Shown in pieces: positions 42,768 through 51,362 of a stretch of 64,000 nt of DNA. Source of the stretch: JAAZIN01 sp964464625. Its GTDB lineage: Bacteria > Bacillota > Dethiobacteria > DTU022. The DNA is taken from assembly GCA_964464625.1 (NCBI GenBank), contig CAYXKD010000004.1:1-64000 (forward strand), in the 5' to 3' direction. The translations under genes were made by a program, and so were the position numbers. Below the pieces are notes generated by a model. That model was not told where the DNA came from. It saw only the letters and a list, made by a program, of their open reading frames with translations, and did no database searches. Position 1 is the stretch's first letter. The number at the start of each line of letters is the position of its first letter.

Positions 42768-43619
42768 CTACCCTTTTAATTTCTGATGGAGCAGCCGGTA
42801 AAAAGAGTTGTCCCTAAAATGAATGAGCTTCACTTTCTGCGCCGCCTTCCTGACAAGGACCTCATCTTTCTCCTGCAGGTCAAAGCCCACCTGCCCGTCT
42901 GCAGTGAGCACTATCTCTGCCTGCCGCGATTCAATGCGCATCAGGATCTGCTCCTCTGCGGTAACGATAACGGAACGGTTATTCAGGCTGTGCGGGCAGA
43001 TGGGGGTAATCACGATGAGCTCCAGGGAAGGGTTCACAATGGGCCCGCCGGCGGATAGGGAATAGCCGGTGGAGCCTGTGGGCGAGGCCACGATAACCCC
43101 GTCGCCTGAATAGCTCTCCAGAAAATCATCATTGATAAAGGTGTTCAGCCTGAGGATCCTGGAAAAGGGGCCCCGCGAAACAACGATATCATTGAGGGCG
43201 ATAAACTGCTCCAGCACCTGCCCCTGCCGCTGCACCCTGGCTTCGAGCATCATCCGCTCCAGGTAATGGTACTGTCCTGCGATGACATATTGCAGGTAGC
43301 GGTCGATCTGCTCCACCTCGATCTCCGCCAGAAAGCCTTTGTGCCCCATGTTGATCCCCAGTATGGGAACATCCCAGTGCACCAGATCGCGGGCCGCCCT
43401 GAGAATGGTCCCATCGCCCCCCACAACAATGAGTATATCCACCTGGCCGCGCCAGCTTTCCAGGTTCTTCGCCAGGGCGCCGGGGTCCTGGCAATCAGCC
43501 TCATCTGAACCTGCCGTAAGCAGCAGGACCCGGCGCTGTTCAAAAAAATCGCATACCTTTTCCACAACAAGTGCTGTATTCTCTTTTTGCCAATTTGGGA
43601 TTAATCCAATGCCGCGCAT
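42768..43619 (-). CDS. nadK: NAD kinase
   Basis: 283 aa, phosphorylates NAD to NADP. The diagnostic GGDGTILRAARDL and the NMGHKGFLAEIE motif, plus GSTGYSLSAGGPIVNPSLE, are present. AAGGAGGGG precedes the ATG. Normal length for a polyphosphate/ATP-NAD kinase. The usual argR between nadK and recN is absent. Confidence 0.96.
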   Translation of the reverse strand: MRGIGLIPNWQKENTALVVEKVCDFFEQRRVLLLTAGSDEADCQDPGALAKNLESWRGQVDILIVVGGDGTILRAARDLVHWDVPILGINMGHKGFLAEIEVEQIDRYLQYVIAGQYHYLERMMLEARVQRQGQVLEQFIALNDIVVSRGPFSRILRLNTFINDDFLESYSGDGVIVASPTGSTGYSLSAGGPIVNPSLELIVITPICPHSLNNRSVIVTAEEQILMRIESRQAEIVLTADGQVGFDLQEKDEVLVRKAAQKVKLIHFRDNSFYRLLHQKLKG

Positions 43620-43628
43620 GGCCCCTCC

Positions 43629-44177
43629 TTAATAAATGGAACCCCTCATAAGGTGCCCCAGAAATACAATCCCCATGATAATGAGCAGGATGAGCGCCCC
43701 TTTCCAGAGCAGCCCTTTTCCGCCCCTCTCTGCGCTCCCGTAAGCGAAACGAACCTCTTCAAGCTTCCCTTTCTCCTCATGGTAGAAGAAGATGCCGCTC
43801 GTCTGAAAGAAGAGGGAGTCCAGAAGCAGTTCCCGCCGCAGCTGTGACCGGACCGGAGCGCTGTCGCCTTTAATCACCTTCACCAGGAAGCTCTCGCCGC
43901 CCCTGGAGACGATGAAATCGCCTTCATAATTGAAGCTGTTCTCTTTTCCGCCTACAATCATGGTCACCGGCACCGATGGATGGATCTCCTCCAGCCGGTA
44001 GCCGCCTTCCTGCAGCAGATGCCAGGCCTTCTGCTCCCGGCGGGTTAGCGGCCTTACAGCCCGCCGCACCGTATTAGAGCGGCGCCGGCCCTTCCGGTTG
44101 GCAATATAGAGGGCGAGAAATGCACCGGAGAGGAGGAGCAGCCAGATATAATCCTGCCATCGCAAAGGGATCACCAC
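43629..44177 (-). CDS. Membrane protein of unknown function with nuclease-fold-like core
   Basis: About 182 aa with one membrane helix at each end (about 8-25 and 155-175). The cytoplasmic centre has FNYEGDFIVSRGGESFLVKVIKGD, whose spacing of Asp and Val-Lys resembles the D-(x)n-[DE]xK core of restriction-endonuclease-like domains, followed by a helix QLRRELLLDSLFF. No family was recognised with certainty. The start is uncertain: GTG 44177 has no ribosome site, and TTG 44165 follows GGTGGTG. It lies between tlyA and nadK. Confidence 0.72.
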   Translation of the reverse strand: MVIPLRWQDYIWLLLLSGAFLALYIANRKGRRRSNTVRRAVRPLTRREQKAWHLLQEGGYRLEEIHPSVPVTMIVGGKENSFNYEGDFIVSRGGESFLVKVIKGDSAPVRSQLRRELLLDSLFFQTSGIFFYHEEKGKLEEVRFAYGSAERGGKGLLWKGALILLIIMGIVFLGHLMRGSIY

Positions 44178-44238
44178 CAGGCGTACAACTATACTCTATT
44201 ATTCGCCGGGCTACTTTCAATTCCTTTTTGATCTAGGA

Positions 44239-45147
44239 TTATTTTACCAGTTCGCTGTGGGCCCTCTTCACTGCTGCAGAGATCTTTTCTTCGAGATCGG
44301 CGGGGCAGGAGCAGGCGCCGCCGCTCAACTTCAGGTGGATGAAAAATTCCAGATTGCCCCTGGGCCCGGGAAGGTGCGAGAATGTAATAGCGGCGGTGCA
44401 GTAACCTGTGCTGCAGGCGAAAGCGGTAAGGTCGTGCAGCACCGCCTTGTGCAGCCGGGGATCGCGGATTACACCCTTTCCCCTGCCGGCATCGCGGCGC
44501 CCCACCTCAAACTGGGGCTTCACCAGGGCGAGCAGCCCGGGAATGGAGCTCTCCTTCAAAACGGGCAGGACCAGCCGCAGCGAGATAAAGGAGAGGTCGA
44601 TAACCGCCAGACTGGGGATTGTGGGAAGATCCTGCGGCTTTAAGTGTCGGATGTTAAAGCGCTCCATCACCGTCACCTGCGGGTGGCGCCGCAGCGCCCA
44701 GTCAAGCTGGCCGTAACCCACGTCCAGGGCGATAATCCGGTCGGCACCGCGCTGCAGCAGGCAGTCTGTGAAGCCTCCCGTGGAGGCTCCCACATCGAGG
44801 ATGGTGAGCCCCTCCACATTTATCTCCAGGTCGTCGAGCGCCCCGGCCAGTTTTATCCCGCCCCTGCTGACATAGCGCCGCTGCGGTTCCAGAAGCGTAA
44901 TCCGGGCGTCGCGGGGATAGAGCATGCCCGGCTTGGAGCAAGGCCGCCCCTCAACGTGCACGCGGCCTGACATGATTTCACTGCGGGCGCGGTTGCGGCT
45001 GATCCCGGGATAGCGCTCTGTAAGCAAAATGTCGAGGCGCCGGCGGCCCCCCTCCCGCCGTTTTCCCTCCCGCTCCCGCTCACCTTCACGCTCTTGTTCC
45101 AGCTCCTGCTCCCTCTCTTCCCGCCCCCGCCCCTGCTCCCTCTTCAA
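44239..45147 (-). CDS. tlyA: TlyA-type rRNA 2'-O-methyltransferase with charged N-terminal extension
   Basis: 302 aa from TTG 45147, which overlaps the dxs stop (TTGA) after GGGAAAGAG. An S4 domain (RRRLDILLTERYPGISRNRARSEI) is followed by an FtsJ-like methyltransferase with SAM motif LDVGASTGGFTDCLLQ and KPQFEVGR. It methylates 16S and 23S rRNA cytidines. The first about 35 residues are almost only Arg, Glu, Gln, Lys and Gly, encoded by a GAGCGGGAG-type repeat, which is not normal for TlyA. The real start may be later, near the S4 domain. Confidence 0.9.
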   Translation of the reverse strand: MKREQGRGREEREQELEQEREGEREREGKRREGGRRRLDILLTERYPGISRNRARSEIMSGRVHVEGRPCSKPGMLYPRDARITLLEPQRRYVSRGGIKLAGALDDLEINVEGLTILDVGASTGGFTDCLLQRGADRIIALDVGYGQLDWALRRHPQVTVMERFNIRHLKPQDLPTIPSLAVIDLSFISLRLVLPVLKESSIPGLLALVKPQFEVGRRDAGRGKGVIRDPRLHKAVLHDLTAFACSTGYCTAAITFSHLPGPRGNLEFFIHLKLSGGACSCPADLEEKISAAVKRAHSELVK

Positions 45148-47042
45148 CGCGCTCTTTCCCGCGCTCTGGCTCCGGCGCCGGTAAAAGATAGGGCCTTTCG
45201 GAAGATCCCACCGGCATCGAGACCGTAAAGTTTGAGGATAAAATCGCGCGGCCCCTGTTCGACAAAGCAGTCGTCTATGCCCAGGCGGCACACAGGCAGG
45301 GTAAGCCCATGGCGGGAAAGGAGTTCCAGCACTGCGCTCCCAAAACCGCCGGCAAGGGTATTCTCCTCCACGGTGAGCAGGCAGCCGCAGCGCTTCCCCC
45401 ATTCCAGAAAAAGCTCATCGTCAAGGGGTTTGATAAAGCGGGCATTGATCACCGCAGCCTCAACCCCCTCGAGGGAAAGCCTCTCAGCAGCCTCAAGGGC
45501 TGCGCCGGCCATGGTGCCGGCGGCGGCTATGAGGATATCTTCACCCTCCCGCAGCAGTTCGCCCCTGCCCCAGGGCAGCGGCCGCGGCTCCTCAAGCACC
45601 ACCCCTTCGCCTTTGCCCCGCGGGTAGCGCAGCGCCGCCGGGCCCGGGGCGCTGTAGAGCGCGGTGTAAAGCATATGCTGCAGTTCATTTTCATCGCGGG
45701 GGGCCATGACCGCCATCTTTGGAATGGTGCGCAGGTAAGAGAGGTCAAAGGTCCCCTGGTGCGTTTCACCATCCTCGCCCACAATGCCGGCGCGGTCCAC
45801 GGCAAAGACAACAGGCAGATCCTGCAGGCAGACATCGTGTATGAGCTGGTCATAGGCCCGCTGGAGAAAGGTGGAGTAAATGGCAACAACGGGCTTCAAT
45901 CCGCCGGCAGCCATGGCGGCGGCCAAACCGGCGGCATGCTGCTCGGCAATACCGACGTCGTAAAAGCGGCGGGGGTACTTTTCTGCAAAGCTGCTCAGCC
46001 CGGTGCCGCCCGCCATCGCCGCCGTCAGCGCCACGATCTTTGAATCCCCTGCAGCCAGTTTTAACAGTGTCTTGCCGAAAACCTCGGTATAGGTGGGGCT
46101 TGACTTTTTACCGTGGGGTAAACCGTTCTCCCTGTCAAAGGGGCCGATGCCGTGAAAACGCTCCGGCGCCGCCTCGGCGTAGCGGTAGCCCTTTCCTTTC
46201 TCGGTGAGAACATGCACCAGCACCGGGCCTTTCATCCGCGATGCCTGCAATAGGGTGTTTTTCAGAACGGCGATATTGTGGCCGTCAACGGGTCCAAAAT
46301 ATGTAAGCCCCAGCTCTTCGAAGATCATCCCCGGAGCGATGATATATTTAACTCCCCCCCGGAGCCTCTCGGCAGAATGGACCATCCTTTTGCCGATAAC
46401 AGGAAGCCACCCCACCACCTGTTCAAATTCAGCTTTCAGGCGGGAGTATTTCGGGTCGGAGCGGATTTTTCCCAGATATGCCGACATGGCCCCCACATTG
46501 GAGCTGATGGACATCTTATTGTCATTCAGGACAACGATAAGATCGGTCTTCACATGGCCGGCATGGTCCAGGGCTTCATAAGCCATGCCCCCGGTAAAAG
46601 CACCGTCTCCGATGACGGCGATGACCTTATTTTTAGCGCCGAAGAAATCGCGGGCCAGGGCCAGGCCCAGGGCGGCGGAGATGGAGGTGGAGCTGTGTCC
46701 TGTTCCATAGGGATCGTGCTCGCTCTCCGAGGGCTTGGGAAAACCGCTGAGCCCCTGGTAGCGGCGCAAAGTGGGGAAGCGATCCCAGCGCCCGGTAAGA
46801 AGTTTATGCGGGTAGCTCTGGTGCCCCACATCCCAGATGATCTGGTCGCCCGGGCTCTGGAAAGTGCTGTGCAGAGCCAGGGCAAGCTCCACCACACCCA
46901 GGCTTGGAGCAAGGTGCCCTCCATTGTCAGAGACAATCCGGATCATATAGTTTCTTATTTCCGAGGCCAGCTCTTTCAGCTCAGCATTCCCCAGTTTTTT
47001 TAGATCTTCGGGAAGCTTGAACCTGCCGGACCATTCTTTCAT
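45144..47042 (-). CDS. dxs: 1-deoxy-D-xylulose-5-phosphate synthase
   Basis: 632 aa; makes DXP from pyruvate and glyceraldehyde-3-phosphate, the first step of the non-mevalonate isoprenoid pathway. Thiamine-diphosphate motif GDGAFTGGMAYEALDHAG; YGTGHSSTSISAALG; pyrimidine domain GEDGETHQGTFDLSYLR. GAGGTGAC precedes the ATG. Close to ispA, with which it supplies prenyl chains. Forms an overlapping pair with tlyA. Confidence 0.97.
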   Translation of the reverse strand: MKEWSGRFKLPEDLKKLGNAELKELASEIRNYMIRIVSDNGGHLAPSLGVVELALALHSTFQSPGDQIIWDVGHQSYPHKLLTGRWDRFPTLRRYQGLSGFPKPSESEHDPYGTGHSSTSISAALGLALARDFFGAKNKVIAVIGDGAFTGGMAYEALDHAGHVKTDLIVVLNDNKMSISSNVGAMSAYLGKIRSDPKYSRLKAEFEQVVGWLPVIGKRMVHSAERLRGGVKYIIAPGMIFEELGLTYFGPVDGHNIAVLKNTLLQASRMKGPVLVHVLTEKGKGYRYAEAAPERFHGIGPFDRENGLPHGKKSSPTYTEVFGKTLLKLAAGDSKIVALTAAMAGGTGLSSFAEKYPRRFYDVGIAEQHAAGLAAAMAAGGLKPVVAIYSTFLQRAYDQLIHDVCLQDLPVVFAVDRAGIVGEDGETHQGTFDLSYLRTIPKMAVMAPRDENELQHMLYTALYSAPGPAALRYPRGKGEGVVLEEPRPLPWGRGELLREGEDILIAAAGTMAGAALEAAERLSLEGVEAAVINARFIKPLDDELFLEWGKRCGCLLTVEENTLAGGFGSAVLELLSRHGLTLPVCRLGIDDCFVEQGPRDFILKLYGLDAGGIFRKALSFTGAGARARERAR

Positions 47043-47053
47043 CCACTGTCACC

Positions 47054-47650
47054 TCATCTGGTTTTTCGTAAAAGGAGCCTGTCCCGCATGCTTTCCAGCC
47101 TCGTTAAGGTTTCCCCGACAAAAGTAATAATTTCGGTTGAGCGGTTGATAGCCACATTCTTGCCCCAGGCTTTCCCCCCCACAGTCAGCGCCGCCACCAG
47201 CGCAGTCAATAATATCCCGCCGTAGATCTCCGCCGGTTCATAAAGATCCGTAATGGTTAGCTGCGAGATAATCACCGCCGCCAGCGTTCCGCTGACAATA
47301 CCGCTGATATCACCGATAACATCATTGCAGAAACTGGCCACCTGATCAGCATGCTGGACCAGCTCCACGGCCCGCCGGGCGCCGTATACCTTACGGGAGG
47401 CCCTGGCATTGAAATGAGCCTGGTCCGCGGCGGCGGCGGCAGTGCCGATTATGTCAAAGACTACCCCGAGGGCAATAACGGCACAGAGCACCAGAAAAGA
47501 AAGTATCAGCGAATAGACTGCATCAAGCAGCAACCGCGTTACGATACCGATAAGCACCGCCAGGATAAAAGACCAGATGGTGATTCCTGCTATCCAGCGC
47601 CCGGAGGGGCTGCTGCGTTTGCCTTTAGCCAACTCATCACCAGTTCGCAC
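47054..47650 (-). CDS. Conserved-type integral membrane protein of unknown function
   Basis: Up to 198 aa. Three or four membrane helices (about 20-40, 45-68, 115-132, 140-158) flank a basic region with AADQAHFNARASRKVYGARRAVELVQHADQ, then ends in RSTEIITFVGETLTRLESMRDRLLLRK. The pattern resembles the membrane domain of CNNM/CorB-like proteins, but no signature proves it. No ribosome site precedes GTG 47650; the start may be internal. It ends 11 bp before dxs and is probably co-transcribed with it. Confidence 0.7.
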   Translation of the reverse strand: MRTGDELAKGKRSSPSGRWIAGITIWSFILAVLIGIVTRLLLDAVYSLILSFLVLCAVIALGVVFDIIGTAAAAADQAHFNARASRKVYGARRAVELVQHADQVASFCNDVIGDISGIVSGTLAAVIISQLTITDLYEPAEIYGGILLTALVAALTVGGKAWGKNVAINRSTEIITFVGETLTRLESMRDRLLLRKTR

Positions 47651-47869
47651 CGGCTCTGCCGTGAGCCCGCTGCGTTATTTCAGGTTAATCATCTTGCCGC
47701 CCGGATATACTCCGGCTGCCGGGCGCTCCCCGGATAAACTGTAAAAAAAACATAAGTGGTAGCAGGCCAGATAAACGTTGCGGCTTAGGTCCAGCAGGTT
47801 TTCCCGAACAATCGCCCTCCGTCACCGGCAAGGCAGTTCCCTTTTCAGATTATTCCCGCCATGTCACCA

Positions 47870-48300
47870 ATGGCAGAGCTGGATTGCCACTTAGCTCACA
47901 CTGTAATCCCTGACTTGCCTCTCTTGCGAGAACAGTCTAGAAGATTTCCTCCCTGGCTCCTGACCTCTCCTAGCCTCTTTTGCAGTGTGGGTTTCAGGAA
48001 ATTTCTCCTCCCCCCGCCCACACCACTCAAGGCAGGCTACACTGCACCCAGCTTTCACCGCATGCAGGTTCATTCCCAAGCAGTAACCGTAGCCGTCAGG
48101 CATCCGGCCACCATCATTGGGTCTCCGCGAAGGCAGGGTCAACGCCTACATGCCTTTGTAGATCGCCCCGTCCTTCTTAACTCCCAGCACCGACCCCCAA
48201 CTGGGCGTCGGCAGCCGGCACCAGGAACTTCATCGATGTGCCCTCAACGGATTTTTAGGCCCGTTTTCGAAGAGGGGGAGCCAACTAGAATACTGCACCA
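47870..48300 (-). ncRNA. Candidate structured RNA or mobile-element remnant (hairpin cluster)
   Basis: Non-coding segment of the 760-bp gap 47651-48409. Hairpins (plus coordinates): 48246-48265 (AACGG/CCGTT), 48190-48211 (CCGAC and inner CCC with GGG and GTCGG, loop AACT), 48146-48161 (CTACA/TGTAG, 6-nt loop). On the minus strand these lie in order before the word GGAGACCCAATGATGG. The layout reminds me of HEARO/omega RNAs that accompany IscB/IsrB, but no such protein follows and this was not tested. Frames on either strand (47861-48562 plus, 47891-48142 minus) have no recognisable product. Confidence 0.3.
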
Positions 48301-48409
48301 CTTATGCCTCTTGTTGAAAAATTATAGCACAACCCTTTTCCTTTCTCAAGACGGCTGGAGCACCGCTGTACTCCCTGTTCCCATCCTGAAAGCCCTGGAA
48401 GCGGAGAAA

Positions 48410-49786
48410 TTAAATCACCAGGCCCTCATTGAGATGATTGCAGTTTGTAGCTATGGCATTCATGGCCGCCGCATTTATGGGATAGGCGATGGGCGACGGC
48501 GAGACCAGGGGATGCGTTGCCGTCTGGAATGTATTGAGCTCCGTTGCGGTGATATCTTTTAGTATGGCCAGGCTTAAAATGTTGATGATCTCGGCAACGG
48601 TATTCCCGCCGGAAATCTGCGCGCCCAGGATGATCCCGGAGCATCTTGAAAAGATCATCTTGATCTTGACTTCCTGGGCATCGGGCAGGGAGCCGGGGTG
48701 GCGGTCCATGGTCTTGAACTCGCCGACCATAAGGCAGTACCCCTCCTGCTTCGCCCTGGCCTCCGTCAGGCCGGCCGCCGCAAAGGTTTTACCGAATATC
48801 TTCGTGGAAAAGGTGCTGATGGTACCTTTGTTGGCGCGGATTAGCCTTAGCTGGAAGGCATTGCTGCCCGCTATCTTCGCCTCCATCGCCGCCGTTGAAG
48901 CCAGGAGCAGCGGCACATCTTTCCCTGTAAAGAAACATTTCTTCTCGGCGCAGTCGCCCACGGCGAATATATCGGGATCGCTTGTTCTCATATACTGATC
49001 AACCACGATGGCGCCCTTGGCATTCATCTCCAGGCCGCAATCCCTCCCCAGCGCTCCATGGGGCTTCATGCCCAACCCCAGGATGACCATGTCGGCGGGA
49101 ATGATCCGGCCGTCCTCCAGTTCGAGGGCCTCTACAGATTTTTCGCCCACTATTCTTTTGACCTTTGTTTTTGTCATCACCTCAATGCCGCGCCCGCTCA
49201 TCTGCGCCTCAATGTCATCGGTGAAACTCTTGTCAAAAGCCTGCCATAGAAGGGAGTCCGCCATTTCGACCAGCATAACATTCTTCTCCAGCAACCTGAT
49301 CTGCTCTGCAAATTCAACGCCGATAAAGCCGCCCCCGATAACGGCAACATTCCGGGCAGATTCCAGATTATCGAAAATCTTCTGCAGGTAAACTTCATCT
49401 TTCGTTATGGGATAGACATTCTCCAGATCGTAACCGGGAATAAATGTGGGGATAATGGGCAGAGAACCGGTAGCCAGAACCAGCTTTTTATAGCTAAAAA
49501 CTCCATTGTCCCTGGTGGTTACGGTCTTCTGCTCCCTCTCTATTTCAAGTGCGCTGTCGATAACAATATTCACATCGGCATTGGTGAGCATGGCATCGGG
49601 AATAACATTTTTCTTCAGATCGCGCAGTGTCCCGAAGATATAGGGTATTCCACAGGGCACCATTACTGTTTCGGTTTCACGGATCAGGGTGATATCGATG
49701 AGATCACCGTACGCCTTCCGCGCCATCGTAGCGGTCAGGATCCCGCCCGCGCTTCCTCCAATCACCAGCAGATCTGTTTTTTTCAT
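48410..49786 (-). CDS. NAD(P)H-dependent FAD oxidoreductase (NADH oxidase/CoA-disulfide reductase family)
   Basis: 458 aa from ATG 49786 after AAGGAGGAGG. Class-I pyridine nucleotide-disulfide oxidoreductase fold: FAD motif LLVIGGSAGGIL, the redox Cys in VMVPCGIPYIFG (equivalent to Cys42 of NADH oxidase and Cys43 of CoA-disulfide reductase), NAD motif VAVIGGGFIGVEFAEQ and FAVGDCAEKK. A C-terminal dimerisation domain follows. It could reduce oxygen, persulfides or CoA disulfide; the sequence does not decide. It is monocistronic between the hairpin region and the palindromes. Confidence 0.9.
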   Translation of the reverse strand: MKKTDLLVIGGSAGGILTATMARKAYGDLIDITLIRETETVMVPCGIPYIFGTLRDLKKNVIPDAMLTNADVNIVIDSALEIEREQKTVTTRDNGVFSYKKLVLATGSLPIIPTFIPGYDLENVYPITKDEVYLQKIFDNLESARNVAVIGGGFIGVEFAEQIRLLEKNVMLVEMADSLLWQAFDKSFTDDIEAQMSGRGIEVMTKTKVKRIVGEKSVEALELEDGRIIPADMVILGLGMKPHGALGRDCGLEMNAKGAIVVDQYMRTSDPDIFAVGDCAEKKCFFTGKDVPLLLASTAAMEAKIAGSNAFQLRLIRANKGTISTFSTKIFGKTFAAAGLTEARAKQEGYCLMVGEFKTMDRHPGSLPDAQEVKIKMIFSRCSGIILGAQISGGNTVAEIINILSLAILKDITATELNTFQTATHPLVSPSPIAYPINAAAMNAIATNCNHLNEGLVI

Positions 49787-49828
49787 TTTCCTCCTCCTTG
49801 GATAATGTTCCAGGTTGAATATACTCAA

Positions 49829-49937
49829 TTATACTTCAACACCTTTAACCGGGCAACCGCCACCAAACTTGGTAAACCGGTGCCAGGCACCGGTTTACTA
49901 AAATAGCTAAGTGAACTGGTGCCTGGCACCGGTTCAC
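49829..49937. repeat. Flanking duplicate A with two palindromes
   Basis: Begins TTATACTTCAACAC (49829) and contains palindromes 49872-49898 and 49911-49937 (13-nt arms each, core GGTGCC-W-GGCACC). The first about 80 bp are nearly the same as 51101-51179, so the two segments bracket the FUSC-like gene as direct repeats. Confidence 0.85.
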
Positions 49938-49949
49938 CTGGGCTCAGGC

Positions 49950-50999
49950 TCAAGAAGCCAGATCAAATTCAATGATTAGCTGTTCCAGTTTCTCATTTAT
50001 GCGTAGCGCTTCAGAATATACATTGTAGAATTCAAAAATACATTCACGATTATCTGCCTTGATGAGTTCCATGATCTTTTCTCGCATCTTTTCTCTATCG
50101 ATACATCCCTTAACTTTTTGATACTCCTCGTTTAGAGCGATGTTGTTGTAGATATGCTTATGTACAGTTAACAGGTATCTTAGATATCCATGTAAATCCT
50201 GACGTATCTCATGATATTGGGGACCTTCAGGCATAAAAATGATACTTCTGTGTAAAGCTGTCAGCCGTTCAAGGTTTGATTGAATGGCATTAATGGAGCG
50301 CCGGTATTTTTTTAAAAACAGCTTCTTTTTGGACCGGTTGTCCCTGGTCAGGAAGACATCGTCCATCAAAAGGGAAAATATATCTCGGACATCATCCAAT
50401 TCATCCCTGATCATTTGTCTTTTGTTTTTAATGATATCTTTTTCTACGTTTTTATCCCTCAAAATATCACTGATCACGCTGCTGTACAGGCACTCAAACT
50501 TTATGCGCAGTTCATTGATTTTGCTCTTCAGGTCTTCTGTATAATCAGGGGGCAAAAATACAATATTTAGACCCGTGGAAACAGTCAGACCGATTAAAAT
50601 TCCTGAAACGCGATAAACGATCTGCATAACATCAAAACTGCTAATGGTTCCAAGGGCTACCAGGGTTACCAGGGCAAACCTGATGCTCTCATTCAATTTT
50701 AGTTGTAAGCATATCAGGATAATGGCTATACTGCCCAGCCCAAGATAAAAAGCATTCAGTCCCAGAGTCAAGGCCAGTACAAATGCTATGATAGCGCCAA
50801 TAAAGGTGGCGATTATTCTATTTCTGAAAGTCTGCAGGCTTCCCTTAATGGAGGGTTGCATCGATATTATCGCTGTTATAGCCGCTATCCCGGCAATATT
50901 GTAGCTTTCCGCACCAATCTTCGCTTCCAAAAGATTAACCAATAAAACTGTTAAAGTAACCACCAAACCTGTTTTAACTGTCCGGGCTCCAATTTTCAT
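49950..50999 (-). CDS. FUSC/aromatic-acid-exporter-like membrane protein (DUF939 type)
   Basis: 349 aa. The N-terminal 150 residues hold about five membrane helices (TGLVVTLTVLLVNLL, NIAGIAAITAIISMQPSIKGS, IGAIIAFVLALTLGL), with the family words QPSIKGSLQTFRNRI. The C-terminal 200 residues are a charged helical cytoplasmic domain. YqjA/ArAE-type proteins are putative exporters; the substrate is unknown. The codon use is much more AT-rich (AAA, ATT, TTT) than the neighbours, and palindrome-bearing direct repeats flank it, so it was likely acquired. The ribosome site is weak (AAGGA 17 nt away). Confidence 0.85.
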   Translation of the reverse strand: MKIGARTVKTGLVVTLTVLLVNLLEAKIGAESYNIAGIAAITAIISMQPSIKGSLQTFRNRIIATFIGAIIAFVLALTLGLNAFYLGLGSIAIILICLQLKLNESIRFALVTLVALGTISSFDVMQIVYRVSGILIGLTVSTGLNIVFLPPDYTEDLKSKINELRIKFECLYSSVISDILRDKNVEKDIIKNKRQMIRDELDDVRDIFSLLMDDVFLTRDNRSKKKLFLKKYRRSINAIQSNLERLTALHRSIIFMPEGPQYHEIRQDLHGYLRYLLTVHKHIYNNIALNEEYQKVKGCIDREKMREKIMELIKADNRECIFEFYNVYSEALRINEKLEQLIIEFDLAS

Positions 51000-51100
51000 T
51001 AAAGATCAATCACCGTTCCTTCTTATATTTACGTCAAGCTATTTTTACATATTATCATACATGCCACGATCATGACATTAGCTTACGCGGCCATTCTCCC

Positions 51101-51240
51101 TTATACTTCAACACTTTTAACAGGGCAACCGCCGTAAAACTTAGTAAACTGGTGCCTGGCACCGGTTTACTAAAACAGCTACGCCCCCCGGCTCAAGTTA
51201 AACTTAGTGAACTGGTGCCTGGCACCGAGTTCACTAAGTT
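51101..51240. repeat. Flanking duplicate B with two palindromes
   Basis: TTATACTTCAACAC at 51101 begins the copy of 49829. Palindromes at 51144-51170 and 51201-51240 (arms up to 19-20 nt). The rest of the 355-bp gap 51000-51354 upstream of the FUSC-like gene holds no other gene; AT-rich sequence at 51010-51060 may include its promoter, but no clear hexamers were assigned. Confidence 0.85.
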
Positions 51241-51309
51241 CAGTAATAGCTGCAGGGGGGTGACGTAAATAAAAAGCACAGCGCCCGGTATCAATCGCCG
51301 GGCGCCCGT

Positions 51310-51362
51310 AAAAATTAGTAAACTTGGTGCCTGGCACCGAGTTTACCGGGTTTACTAATTTT
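51310..51362 (-). terminator. Palindrome at the folD 3' end, terminator-like
   Basis: Nested palindrome: outer arms AAAATTAGTAAAC/GTTTACTAATTTT and inner core GGTGCCTGGCACC. The folD stop TAG lies in the outer arm. Read on the minus strand the stem ends in a short T-run (TTTT). Confidence 0.7.

Noticed and set aside
47861..48562. 233-aa plus-strand open frame in the hairpin gap
   Set aside because: No domain, runs into the antisense of the flavoprotein gene and has uneven composition; more likely a chance frame over a structured or remnant sequence.
49872..51362. Possible CRISPR array from repeated palindromes
   Set aside because: Repeat spacing is irregular, the spacers are shared or genic, and no cas genes are present.
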